Assembly (NCBI RefSeq): GCF_018413465.1
Contig: NZ_JAHCDK010000001.1
Span: forward strand, 124,001 to 188,000
DNA from: Flavobacterium sp. CYK-55
GTDB taxonomy: Bacteria > Bacteroidota > Bacteroidia > Flavobacteriales > Flavobacteriaceae
Direction: 5' to 3'
Length of the DNA: 64,000 nt
Position numbers and translations under genes: made by a program. The notes beneath the pieces were generated by a model. That model saw only the letters and a list, made by a program, of their open reading frames with translations, was not told the origin of the DNA and searched no databases. Below are positions 18,844 through 27,375 of this stretch, piece after piece (within the stretch, counting starts at the first letter, position 1; the number at the start of each line of letters is the position of its first letter).

Positions 18844-19002
18844 AGGACAAGCAATCCTCCGGTCTGTTCGAGCTTTGCTCTCGGGTTCCCGGAGTTTTGC
18901 TTTTTTAGGACAAGCAATCCTCCGGTCTGTTCGAGCTTTGCTCTCGGGTTTAGCTTCGCTCAGTTCGCCTATGGCTCGGGTCCGGAGTTTTGCTTTTTAG
19001 GG
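18826..19002. repeat. tandem 63-bp repeat behind rpoD
   Basis: Two identical 62-bp units lie at 18826-18887 and 18889-18950 (period 63 bp). A third partial unit is at 18982-19002 (CCGGAGTTTTGCTTTTTAGG). Each unit begins with the right arm of the rpoD terminator and contains GAGCTTTGCTC, a small palindrome. The remaining DNA up to the rpe promoter (about 19003-19125) has no gene or further structure that I can identify. Short open frames here are repetitive and not credible. Confidence 0.85.
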
Positions 19003-19125
19003 CGTTGCCTTTGGCCGGGCTATCCGCTTCAATCTCTGCGAGGATTTTCGCTTCTATCCCTAACGCAAAATTAGTCGCTCAGAAAATTTATACTCTCATT
19101 CGAATTCAAAAAACTACAAAAAACC

Positions 19126-19133
19126 TATTTTTG
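19126..19133 (+). promoter_or_regulatory. -7 box of rpe
   Basis: TATTTTTG matches TAnnTTTG, 20 bp before the start codon. Confidence 0.55.
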
Positions 19134-19153
19134 TAAAACAACTTCACAACTTT

Positions 19154-19813
19154 ATGAGAACACCCATTATTGCTCCCTCAGTACTTTCGGCAGATTTTGG
19201 CAATTTGCAGCGCGATATAGAAATGATTAATCAGTCAAAAGCAGATTGGTTCCATATTGACATTATGGATGGCGTATTTGTGCCGAATATCTCTTTTGGT
19301 ATGCCTGTACTCGAAGCTATAACTCGACATACCCAAAAAACGGTTGATGTACATTTGATGATTATTGATCCAGACCGATACATCAAAAATTTTGCTGCAT
19401 TAGGCGCTAACATTCTAACGGTTCATTATGAGGCATGCACTCATTTACATCGAACCATTCAGGCTATTAAGGCTGAAGGCATGAAAGCTGGAGTGGCACT
19501 CAATCCACACACACCAATTTCGGTATTAGAAGACATCATTCAAGAAGTTGATTTGGTTTGTTTGATGAGTGTAAATCCGGGTTTTGGCGGACAATCTTTT
19601 ATTGAAAACACTTATCAAAAAATTAAAAAGCTCAAAACGCTCATCGAAGTAAAAAACGCTAAGGCTTTAATTGAAATTGACGGCGGTGTGTCAGACAAAA
19701 ACGCCCGTCAGCTATCAGCCGCGGGCGCAGATGTTTTGGTGGCCGGAAACGCCGTTTTTAAAGACGAAAATCCTGCCGAAGCGATCATCAGACTCAAAGA
19801 ATACGCTATCTAA
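19154..19813 (+). CDS. rpe: ribulose-phosphate 3-epimerase
   Basis: This 219-residue TIM-barrel enzyme interconverts D-ribulose 5-phosphate and D-xylulose 5-phosphate in the pentose phosphate pathway. Catalytic and metal-binding motifs are visible: HIDIMDGVFVPN (about 35-46), VHLMI (about 67-71), MSVNPGFGGQSF (about 138-149) and EIDGGV (about 175-180). Its stop codon directly abuts the stop codon of the convergent T9SS cargo gene, with no base between them. Confidence 0.95.
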   Translation: MRTPIIAPSVLSADFGNLQRDIEMINQSKADWFHIDIMDGVFVPNISFGMPVLEAITRHTQKTVDVHLMIIDPDRYIKNFAALGANILTVHYEACTHLHRTIQAIKAEGMKAGVALNPHTPISVLEDIIQEVDLVCLMSVNPGFGGQSFIENTYQKIKKLKTLIEVKNAKALIEIDGGVSDKNARQLSAAGADVLVAGNAVFKDENPAEAIIRLKEYAI

Positions 19814-21553
19814 CTATTCTTTTACAACACGCAAACTTTGCTGGCCTTCTTTGGTGCTTATCTGTACAATATAAACGCCTGAAGGAAATGCCTGCATAGA
19901 CACTTTTGAGGTGGTTGCTGAAATTAATTTCTGTCCCATCAAATTGTATATTTCAATATGACTCATTGGTTGCTTTGATTCAATATTGAGTTGGTCTTTT
20001 ACCGGATTCGGAACTATCACAAATGTATTATATTCAAAAGTTGAATTGGCCATTGCATTTAAATGAACTGTTACTGGCAATCGATCTGGACTTTCATATC
20101 CGTTGATGGTTTGGCTGGCATAATAGGTAACTCCATCTACCAAAAGAGTTGATAGAGGCAACGGATTGGCATTGATGTTTCGGTCTAAGCCGTCATACCA
20201 CTGAATGTTTTGTCCTTGAATAACTACATCAGCAAGCGTTTGGCCTGGATTAAAGGTTTGGTCTTGATTCCCTAGCGGAGCAGGAACAGCACTTTCATAA
20301 ACGATAAAATCAGCCGAATAACTAAAACAGCCAATAAAACTATCAGTAGCTTTTACAGAATATACATGTATACCTCCGTCTTTGTGTGTATTGACTAAAT
20401 AAGTTGCTTGGTTGGCATTCGGAATCGCAACACCTGATTCATACCATTGATAATTATAATTGCCGTTTAGTGAAGTTGATAACAATAAAGGCTGAACAAC
20501 AGTCGTACCTTCAACATAAATATAATCGTGATTGTCTTGTCCGGTAATTACAGGTGTTTGAACCGGAATAACCGTAATGTAAAAATAATCTTCACCACTG
20601 CACATCCCATTCACTGCGGGGGCATATATATAAACGATTTGGCTGTTCGTTAAAATATCGCCTGCTGACAAATGAGTTCCATTTCCACCAGATTGTGTAT
20701 AATAACTACCAAAATTAACCTGAGGAAGCGTATACGAACCACAAACCGTTACATCCGGAAGTGAATCAACCGGTACAGCAGTTTGAATGTCAAATGCCAG
20801 AGTGGCAACTGCAGTTCCGCCACAATTATCCGAACCTGTCACAGTAATGTTGTGAGCACCGGGAGCTAAATCATTTGGCAAAAGAATCGTCGCCGAACCC
20901 GATGGATTCAAAGCAACAGTATATAAAACACCATTGTCAATGCTGTAGGTAAGCGTTCCGTTAGAATTCGAAGCGTTCAGGGTCATAGCTATCTGCGTTC
21001 CTTGACAATAAACCGCTGGAGTAGGTGCTGAAATTTGAATCGTAGTCGCTGGAAAAACTGTTATAACCAAAGTAGTACTCATAGCACATTGACCCACGTT
21101 AGGCGTAAATGTATACATTGTTGTAAACTCATTGCTAACGGTAGCTGGACTCCAAGTTCCAGAGATTCCATTTATAGAAACTGTTGGCAATACCGGAGCA
21201 GGAGTACCAGCACAAATAGGGGCAATTTGGTTAAAATCTGGGGTTACATGCGGTTCAATTCCTACGGCAACCGTATAACTTTCTGCTGGATTAGTACCGT
21301 TGGCAGGAACCGTATAAACAACCGTATAGAACCCCGGCAAACTAGCAATAGGATAAATAGCACCAGTAACCGCGTCTAAACTCAAACCTCCGCCAGAGGA
21401 TGTAAAAATTCCACCTTGTTGACCTGTAATGGTGGGAACTTCTATCGGATCATCGACACAAAAAGAAAAGTTACTGTAAGAAAAACTGGTTTGCGCCTGA
21501 ACATGCAAAGCAGTATACAGGAAAGACAATAACGCAAGTAATTTTATTTTCAT
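19814..21553 (-). CDS. T9SS-sorted secreted protein with Ig-like domains
   Basis: This protein of about 579 residues has a signal peptide (MKIKLLALLSFLYTALHVQAQ) and several immunoglobulin/PKD-like segments, whose Cys-containing motifs (CAGTP, CQGTQ, CSGED) recur. A type IX secretion C-terminal sorting domain (about 500-579) contains VIVPNPVKDQLNIES, IEIYNLMGQKL and GVYIVQI. It should be exported across the outer membrane and cleaved or anchored by the Por machinery. The upstream ATG at 21631 adds 26 non-signal residues and overlaps the CBS gene, so the internal start is preferred. Adhesion or surface function is inference. Confidence 0.88.
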   Translation of the reverse strand: MKIKLLALLSFLYTALHVQAQTSFSYSNFSFCVDDPIEVPTITGQQGGIFTSSGGGLSLDAVTGAIYPIASLPGFYTVVYTVPANGTNPAESYTVAVGIEPHVTPDFNQIAPICAGTPAPVLPTVSINGISGTWSPATVSNEFTTMYTFTPNVGQCAMSTTLVITVFPATTIQISAPTPAVYCQGTQIAMTLNASNSNGTLTYSIDNGVLYTVALNPSGSATILLPNDLAPGAHNITVTGSDNCGGTAVATLAFDIQTAVPVDSLPDVTVCGSYTLPQVNFGSYYTQSGGNGTHLSAGDILTNSQIVYIYAPAVNGMCSGEDYFYITVIPVQTPVITGQDNHDYIYVEGTTVVQPLLLSTSLNGNYNYQWYESGVAIPNANQATYLVNTHKDGGIHVYSVKATDSFIGCFSYSADFIVYESAVPAPLGNQDQTFNPGQTLADVVIQGQNIQWYDGLDRNINANPLPLSTLLVDGVTYYASQTINGYESPDRLPVTVHLNAMANSTFEYNTFVIVPNPVKDQLNIESKQPMSHIEIYNLMGQKLISATTSKVSMQAFPSGVYIVQISTKEGQQSLRVVKE

Positions 21554-21583
21554 AAACAAATGATTTTGAGCGACTAAAATAAT

Positions 21584-21613
21584 AAAAAAATGCTCCCATT
21601 TCTGAGAGCATTC
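21584..21613 (-). terminator. terminator of the CBS gene
   Basis: AATGCTC and GAGCATT pair around a 10-bp loop, with T-runs on both sides. It separates the CBS gene from the T9SS cargo gene downstream. Confidence 0.82.
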
Positions 21614-21617
21614 TTTT

Positions 21618-22037
21618 TTAATATTGTTCAATGAGATATTTGATTAAATCAGTCGTTGAGACGATTCCGACCAGCAAATCACCTTCAACCACCGGAAGCG
21701 CATGAAACTCGCGTTTGGCCAAAATTTCAGCAACTTCTTTGATGCTTGTATCAGGAGAAACGGTCACTAAATCTCGAGCCATAACTTGCTCAAGCGAAAA
21801 CATATTGTAAACAGTTACTTCTACATTAGTCTCATCATCGTCAATAGCATCGGCATATGAAATTCTGAGCATATCGGTATAGCTCAGCATCCCTAAAATT
21901 TTATTGCCATTCACCACAGGAATATGACGGATATGATACTTTTTGAATAATTCCTCGGCTTTGGTTAAATCGTCGGTTAGATTGAGTTTAATGAGGTTTT
22001 TCGACATGATGGTCGATACCGGAACACGCTGTTTCAT
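21618..22037 (-). CDS. tandem CBS-domain protein
   Basis: This 139-residue protein is almost entirely a pair of CBS motifs (about residues 1-60 and 75-139), for example IRHIPVVNGNKILGMLSYTDM and FHALPVVEGDLLVGIVSTTDLI. Such Bateman modules bind adenine nucleotides and regulate partner proteins. No catalytic domain is attached, so a partner must be encoded elsewhere. The gene stands alone with its own terminator. Confidence 0.85.
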   Translation of the reverse strand: MKQRVPVSTIMSKNLIKLNLTDDLTKAEELFKKYHIRHIPVVNGNKILGMLSYTDMLRISYADAIDDDETNVEVTVYNMFSLEQVMARDLVTVSPDTSIKEVAEILAKREFHALPVVEGDLLVGIVSTTDLIKYLIEQY

Positions 22038-22158
22038 AATTATATTTTTTGATGATTAACTGTATTAAAGTTAGCTCATCAAAAGCAATGAAAATATGAT
22101 AAAAGTCAAGATCATTCTACGATTAGTTGATTCAACAGACAGATTTTGCTGCGCAGTT

Positions 22159-22325
22159 CCCTCAAAGCTCCGCTTTAAACATACGCAAAACAAAAAAACG
22201 CTCAAGCGAGCTTGGCAATTCCCGAATACAATCCAGTTAGTTTTTAATTGGGGTTGACTACGCCTTACCCTCAAAGCTCCGCTTTGAAAATACGCAAAAC
22301 AAAAAAACGCTCAAGCGAGCTTGGC
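22159..22325. repeat. two copies of a 58-bp repeat next to tRNA-Arg
   Basis: Copies at 22159-22216 and 22268-22325 are nearly identical over 58 bp. Each begins CCCTCAAAGCTCCGCTTT and ends with AACGCTCAAGCGAGCTTGGC. The second copy supplies most of the tRNA terminator. The first copy lacks the final T-rich arm. The stretch 22038-22352 contains no credible gene. Confidence 0.82.
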
Positions 22326-22332
22326 GTTTTTT
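22302..22332 (-). terminator. terminator of tRNA-Arg
   Basis: AAAAAACGC and GCGTTTTTT pair, with inner CAAGC/GCTTG and one bulged base. It lies about 20 bp beyond the 3' end of the tRNA on the reverse strand. Confidence 0.75.
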
Positions 22333-22352
22333 CTTATTTGCGTATTTATTCG

Positions 22353-22426
22353 TGACCTCGGAGGGGTTCGAACCCCCAACCCTCAGAGCCGAAATCTGAT
22401 ATTCTATCCAGTTGAACTACGAGGCC
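22353..22426 (-). tRNA. tRNA-Arg, anticodon UCG
   Basis: On the reverse strand the acceptor arms GGCCTCG and CGAGGTC pair, with one G-U, and the discriminator base is A. The T-arm GGGGGTTCGAACCCC and an anticodon stem TCAGA/TCTGA with loop TTTCGGC are clear, giving anticodon UCG, which reads CGA and related arginine codons. No CCA is encoded. The length is 74 nucleotides without a variable-arm extension. Confidence 0.93.
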
Positions 22427-22504
22427 ATTATTAGATGTTAAGACTCTAAGATTTTAGGAATTCAATATCTTATTGTCTTACAGTCCTATCGTCTTTTAAT
22501 CTTA

Positions 22505-22954
22505 TTAAGCCAATAATTTTTTAACCATCATAGAAATGGTTTTACCATCAGCCTGCCCAGCGAGTTCTTTTGAGGCCATGCCCATCACCTGACCCATAGC
22601 AGCCATTCCTGAGAAGCCATTCTCAGCAATAATTTTAGCCACTGCGGCTTCAATTTCAGCTTCAGAAAGTTGTGCCGGTAAGAATTTCTCAATCACGGCA
22701 ACCTGAGCGAGTTCAGGCTCGGCTAAATCAGCTCTGCCTTGTTCGGTATAAATAGTTGCGCTGTCTTTGCGCTGTTTTACTAATCGCTGGAGCAATTTGA
22801 TTTCTTCCTCAGAAGATAATTCTTCTTTGGCTCCGCTTTCGGTTTGGGCCAATAAAATGGCTGATTTAATGGCGCGTAAAGCTTCGAGCGCCACGGTGTC
22901 TTTGGCGCGCATGGCGGTTTTGATTTCCTCCATGATATTAGCAGATAAACTCAT
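22505..22954 (-). CDS. GatB/YqeY domain-containing protein
   Basis: This 149-residue protein matches the stand-alone YqeY family, which shares the C-terminal helical tail domain of amidotransferase GatB. Typical motifs are KTAMRAKDTVALEALRAIKSA near the start, EKFLPAQLSE and the GMAAMGQVMGMASK hinge. The family is suggested to bind tRNA or help aminoacyl-tRNA handling, but its role is not settled. It follows ftsZ on the same strand, separated by a dispersed palindrome, and precedes a tRNA gene. Confidence 0.9.
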   Translation of the reverse strand: MSLSANIMEEIKTAMRAKDTVALEALRAIKSAILLAQTESGAKEELSSEEEIKLLQRLVKQRKDSATIYTEQGRADLAEPELAQVAVIEKFLPAQLSEAEIEAAVAKIIAENGFSGMAAMGQVMGMASKELAGQADGKTISMMVKKLLA

Positions 22955-22980
22955 CTAATCTGTTTTTTAAGTGATACCTA

Positions 22981-23124
22981 TGCCCTGCCCCGGATGGACG
23001 CGAAAAGCCTTTTGCAGCGGACGGATTTTTTTCTAAGGCTAACCCAGCGACTCAAAGAAGCTTGGGCAGACTAAAGAAAAAACCGTCAAGCAAAAAAGCT
23101 TGTAGCAAACAGCCGGATAAGGCC
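22981..23124. repeat. dispersed imperfect palindrome, copy B (longer variant)
   Basis: The left arm (22981-23033, starting TGCCCTGCCCCGGATG) and the inverted right arm (23068-23124, read GCCTTATCCGGCTGTTTGC) align over about 50 bp. This makes a large hairpin between ftsZ and the yqeY-like gene. Its arm tips (GCCCTGCCCCGG) resemble the shorter copies A and E, but the inner sequence differs, so it may be a second subfamily. Confidence 0.6.
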
Positions 23125-23230
23125 CGACAAAACTACAAAAAAATGTTCGATAGTAACAGTGGCTTTTAAAACAAAATACCTCGAAAAACCAAAGCCTTCC
23201 GAGGTATTAGAAAAATATGGCAAACAAATT

Positions 23231-25174
23231 TTAATCGACGTTGTCGTGTAAAAAAGAATTGTTAGAACGCAACTGCACATCGTCATTACTGTCGGTTCCG
23301 AATGAAAGGCGTGAAGCTTGGTTTTGAGCTGGATTGGTTGTGATATCAATACCGAGTCTTTTGTAAGCTGGCTCTTTCTCAAACTCATCCATGCGCGACG
23401 GATTGTTGTGGAATTTATAGTTGAATTCTTTTAACTTTCTTCGGCGCTCGTCAGCTCTGAGTTTTAAAGTTTCTTCAATAGACATTTCCATCGGAGAAAC
23501 ATCTTCAAAAGCAGGTGAGAAATTCGAAACTTCTTCAACCTTTTTCATCGTGATATTGAGCTCTTCAGCAACAGGCTCTTCAGCTACTGCAGCTGCCGGT
23601 TTTGAATTGAGCAATTCGCTCTCAACTTCCATGTATTCTTCAAGTGAATAACGAACAATTCCGGTTTCGTTGAGCTCGGTCATCGGAACCACTTGAACCG
23701 GTTGATTCACAATGATTTCTTTGGTTTCATTACTGAGTTCAAAAACTATTTTGTTCTCATCAGTAGCCGCTTCAGGCTGACTTACCGACAAATCAAAAGA
23801 AAAGCTGGCTTGCTCTTGTTTTACTTCAGTAGCATCAACCACTTTGATTTCGTTGATGACTTCAACGGCTGGTTTAGCTTCAAAGGTTGGCATTTCAAAC
23901 GAAAGTGGCTGCTCTGCCGAAACAATTTCAAAGGTTACATCAAGGTTTTTGATGAATTCGGTCATCGCGATCAGTTCGTTTTCATTCAAGACTGGCTCCG
24001 CTGGAGATTCGTCTTCGATGAGTTCAAAAACAATTTTCTCATCTGAAGCAGCAGTTACTTGTGGCTGGTTTACTTCAACATCTAACTGAAATGAAGCAAC
24101 CGGCTTATTGGTCAAATCTCGCTCAATTTTGTGTTCACCATCAAGTGAGTGGATGATTTTTTTGGGTTCAGCGTTAACGATTCCGCTTTGTTGATCGGCG
24201 TTGAAACCTGTAGCAATAATGGTTACGGCTATAGCATCACCCAAAGTATCATCTTCACCAACACCCATAATGATGTTGGCATTATAGCCTGCTTCGGTTT
24301 GGATGTAATCGTTGATTTCTCCGATTTCGTCAATGGTAATTTCAGTAGTTCCAGAAACAATAAGCAACAATACGTTTTTGGCTCCGTTGATTTTGTTATC
24401 GTTAAGTAGCGGAGAATCTAAAGCCGCAACAATAGCATCTTTGGCGCGGTTGTCACCCAAAGCTGTCGCTGAACCCATAATCGCGGTTCCGCTGTTTGAA
24501 AGAACGGTTTTAGCATCTTTCAAGTCGATGTTTTGGGTGTAGTGGTGTGTGATGACTTCTGCAATTCCACGTGACGCAGTGGCCAATACTTCGTCGGCTT
24601 TTGAGAAACCGGCTTTAAAGCCCAAGTTACCGTATACTTCACGCAATTTGTTGTTGTTGATAACAATGAGTGAATCAACTTGTTTGCGCAATCTTTCAAC
24701 ACCGGCCAAAGCCTGATCTGAACGAACTTTTCCTTCAAATTGAAAAGGAACGGTAACGATTCCAACGGTTAAAATATCTCTTTCTTTAGCCAACTGTGCA
24801 ATTACCGGTGCAGCACCTGTTCCGGTACCACCGCCCATTCCGGCTGTAATAAATACCATTTTTGTATTGGTGTCGAGCATTTTCTCGATATCGGCAATAC
24901 TTTCAATAGCCGATTGTTGTCCTACTTCAGGATTGGCGCCTGCTCCTAAACCTTCTGTTAAGTTTACACCTAACTGAATTTTGTTGGGAACCGGACTATT
25001 TTGCAAAGCCTGAGAATCGGTGTTGCAAACAATAAAGTCTACTCCTTTAATTCCCTGCTTGAACATGTGGTTGATGGCATTGCTACCACCGCCACCTACT
25101 CCGATTACTTTAATCACGTTGGATTGATTTTTCGGTAAATCGAATGAGATTCCAAATTCTGAGTTGCTTGTCAT
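23231..25174 (-). CDS. ftsZ: cell division protein FtsZ
   Basis: This tubulin-like GTPase polymerises into the division ring. The 647 residues include the N-terminal GTPase domain with GGGGSNAINHM (about 27-37) and the tubulin signature GGGTGTGAAP (about 114-123). The linker from about residue 340 is very long, acidic and Val/Glu-rich. The conserved C-terminal peptide PAYKRLGIDI, which binds FtsA, is followed by an additional 37-residue tail. The usual FtsZ is 350-400 residues, and the long linker is common in Flavobacteriia. It is the last division gene of the cluster, 47 bp after ftsA. Confidence 0.97.
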   Translation of the reverse strand: MTSNSEFGISFDLPKNQSNVIKVIGVGGGGSNAINHMFKQGIKGVDFIVCNTDSQALQNSPVPNKIQLGVNLTEGLGAGANPEVGQQSAIESIADIEKMLDTNTKMVFITAGMGGGTGTGAAPVIAQLAKERDILTVGIVTVPFQFEGKVRSDQALAGVERLRKQVDSLIVINNNKLREVYGNLGFKAGFSKADEVLATASRGIAEVITHHYTQNIDLKDAKTVLSNSGTAIMGSATALGDNRAKDAIVAALDSPLLNDNKINGAKNVLLLIVSGTTEITIDEIGEINDYIQTEAGYNANIIMGVGEDDTLGDAIAVTIIATGFNADQQSGIVNAEPKKIIHSLDGEHKIERDLTNKPVASFQLDVEVNQPQVTAASDEKIVFELIEDESPAEPVLNENELIAMTEFIKNLDVTFEIVSAEQPLSFEMPTFEAKPAVEVINEIKVVDATEVKQEQASFSFDLSVSQPEAATDENKIVFELSNETKEIIVNQPVQVVPMTELNETGIVRYSLEEYMEVESELLNSKPAAAVAEEPVAEELNITMKKVEEVSNFSPAFEDVSPMEMSIEETLKLRADERRRKLKEFNYKFHNNPSRMDEFEKEPAYKRLGIDITTNPAQNQASRLSFGTDSNDDVQLRSNNSFLHDNVD

Positions 25175-25221
25175 ACTTTTTGGTATTTTGTATTCTTATT
25201 TATTATGTTGGGCTAATTCTT

Positions 25222-26646
25222 TTATTCTGCGTTGTCTAAAAATTCTTTGATTTTGTCTACATATCGATCAAAAAATGAACGGCGCATTTTGCTTTCGGTT
25301 GATTCCGGACGGATGAAAACCTCTTGCTCAGCTACTGGCTCGGGAGCGACTTCTTCAACCTTTTCAAAAACCGGAACTTCAGGTTCTACAGCTTTTGGAA
25401 TTTCAAACGGCTCAAATTTGCGTTCTACTTTAGGGCTTGATTTTTCAGGTACTGTTTGCGATTCAATGCGCACGGCACTCTGGGTTTGGTTTTCAATACT
25501 GTTCATGACCAAACCAACTGCGGTAGCATACAACGGACTAGAAATTTCTTCGTCAGAGTTTCCGGCCAAATGCTCATTCGGATAACCGATACGCGTATCC
25601 ATTCCGGTAATATACTCCACGAGTTGTTTGATGTGTTTCAAGTTAGACCCGCCACCGGTGAGTACAATTCCGGCAATAAGTTTCTTGCGCGGATCTTCGT
25701 GTCCGTAGGCTTTGATTTCGGCAAAAACCTGTTCAATAATTTCAACCACACGAGCGTGGATGATTTTTGATAGGTTTTTGAGTGATATTTCTTTAGGTTC
25801 ACGACCGCGTAATCCGGGAATAGAAACAATTTCATTGTCTTTATTCTCACCCGGCCAAGCCGAACCAAATTTTACTTTGAGTAATTCTGCTTGTTTTTCG
25901 ATGATCGAGCATCCTTCTTTGATATCATCCGTAATTACGTTACCGCCAAAAGGAATCACCGCTGTATGACGAATGATGCCATCTTTGAAAATGGCCAAAT
26001 CAGTCGTTCCGCCACCGATATCGATGAGTGCAACACCGGCTTCTTTTTCTTCTTGACTCAAAACCGCATCAGCTGAAGCAAGAGGCTCAAGGGTTAAGCC
26101 TGACAATTCAATGCCAGAACTTTGCACACAACGACCTACATTGCGAATCGATGAAGCCTGACCCACCACTACGTGAAAGCTACTTTCTAAGCGGCCTCCG
26201 TACATACCAATGGGTTCTTTGATGCCCGATTGACCATCAATTTTAAATTCTTGCGGCAAAACATGGATGATTTCTTCACCCGGCAGCATCGCCAATTTAT
26301 GTACTTGGTTGATGAGTAAATCAATGTCTTTACCACTAATAACCTCTTCTGGATTGCTGCGACTGATGTAATCAGAATGCTGAATACTGCGAATATGTTG
26401 TCCGGCAATGCCTACCACCACATCTTTGATTTGATATCCTGAATCGTTTTCGGCCTCGAGGATAGCTTGCTGAATAGAATGGATGGTTTGTGTGATATTA
26501 TTAACCACACCACGGGCAACTCCAAGACTTTTAGATTTTCCAACCCCTAAAATCTCGAGTTTTCCGTACTCGTTTTTCTTGCCAATCATGGCTACAATTT
26601 TAGTAGTTCCGATGTCTAGACCTACTGCAATGTTTTCTTTTTCCAT
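25222..26646 (-). CDS. ftsA: cell division protein FtsA
   Basis: This 474-residue actin-fold ATPase tethers FtsZ to the membrane. Phosphate-binding motifs GLDIGTTKIVAMIG (about 9-22) and DIGGGTTDLAIF (about 208-219) and the late GIVLTGGGSNLKHI are present. A Pro/Glu/Val-rich linker leads to a basic, amphipathic C-terminal helix (MRRSFFDRYVDKIKEFLD) expected to insert into the inner membrane. The gene starts 6 bp after ftsQ. Confidence 0.96.
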   Translation of the reverse strand: MEKENIAVGLDIGTTKIVAMIGKKNEYGKLEILGVGKSKSLGVARGVVNNITQTIHSIQQAILEAENDSGYQIKDVVVGIAGQHIRSIQHSDYISRSNPEEVISGKDIDLLINQVHKLAMLPGEEIIHVLPQEFKIDGQSGIKEPIGMYGGRLESSFHVVVGQASSIRNVGRCVQSSGIELSGLTLEPLASADAVLSQEEKEAGVALIDIGGGTTDLAIFKDGIIRHTAVIPFGGNVITDDIKEGCSIIEKQAELLKVKFGSAWPGENKDNEIVSIPGLRGREPKEISLKNLSKIIHARVVEIIEQVFAEIKAYGHEDPRKKLIAGIVLTGGGSNLKHIKQLVEYITGMDTRIGYPNEHLAGNSDEEISSPLYATAVGLVMNSIENQTQSAVRIESQTVPEKSSPKVERKFEPFEIPKAVEPEVPVFEKVEEVAPEPVAEQEVFIRPESTESKMRRSFFDRYVDKIKEFLDNAE

Positions 26647-26652
26647 AATCTA

Positions 26653-27375
26653 TTATTTGGTGCACACTATTTGTTGCGTGAACGTCAGATTTATTTTCTT
26701 GTAACGACCCAGCAAACTGTCAACTTCGGCTTTCTGATAAAAAGCTTTATAGTTGCTAAATTTCCTTTCGATGTTAATAGGTCGTCCAAATTCTAGGTCG
26801 AAATTGTAATTCCTAGTCGTCATCTTTAAGCTTCCGAGCGGCGAAATTTGTATCCCGATGATGTTTTTTTTCAAAAAGTCATCGTTGTAAATTTTACGCA
26901 GCACTTGGCTGAGTTCGTTTGGTTTTATGTTGTTAATTTCCCCCGAGATAATTGGAACTCTGGCTGTAAATTCCTCCGACAATGGCATTGTACCACCTTG
27001 ATAGTCAATGTAGAATGATTCCCCTTCATTACACAGCCTGGCAATAGGTGTTTTTTGTTTGACCACTGCCTTTAAAACCCCGTCTATACTTACAAAAACC
27101 TCTGACTTTTCAATCATTGGATTTGCATCTACAGACTTTTCCAATTTGTTCAAATCTAAATCAAGTTTTTTAATGCTTTGGGCCTGCGTTTTATTTTCTA
27201 TTAACAATTTATTAACCACTTCAGCCCTAATAAATGGGTTCTTATCATTGACAAAAATCACCTTTGATTGCGTCAATTTTCGGTGACTGTTTCTGATTGA
27301 TGAAAACGAATACAAAAACACCACTAAAGCAAACATCAACATTAATCGAATGTTATTCCAATTAAAAAATTTCAT
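26653..27375 (-). CDS. ftsQ: cell division protein FtsQ/DivIB
   Basis: This 240-residue protein has one N-terminal membrane helix (about 8-25) and a periplasmic POTRA-like region, followed by the beta domain. It links the cytoplasmic ring to the septal synthase complex with FtsL. The position between murC and ftsA and the motif KVIFVNDKNPFIRAEVVNKLL support the call. Its ATG overlaps the murC stop by 4 bp (ATGA). Sequence conservation in this family is low. Confidence 0.9.
   Translation of the reverse strand: MKFFNWNNIRLMLMFALVVFLYSFSSIRNSHRKLTQSKVIFVNDKNPFIRAEVVNKLLIENKTQAQSIKKLDLDLNKLEKSVDANPMIEKSEVFVSIDGVLKAVVKQKTPIARLCNEGESFYIDYQGGTMPLSEEFTARVPIISGEINNIKPNELSQVLRKIYNDDFLKKNIIGIQISPLGSLKMTTRNYNFDLEFGRPINIERKFSNYKAFYQKAEVDSLLGRYKKINLTFTQQIVCTK

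Noticed and set aside
18684-19000. Open frames across the rpoD repeat array
   Set aside because: The products are direct translations of the tandem DNA repeat with no start context.
18826-19002. CRISPR array in the rpoD tandem repeats
   Set aside because: Units are adjacent without unique spacers and number only two plus a partial; no cas genes nearby.
22071-22274. Small open frame in the 58-bp repeat region
   Set aside because: It runs through repetitive DNA, with no conserved residues or promoter.
23086-23388. Reverse-strand open frame at the ftsZ 3' end
   Set aside because: It overlaps the end of ftsZ in another frame and the palindrome; Ser/Leu/Phe-rich without family features.
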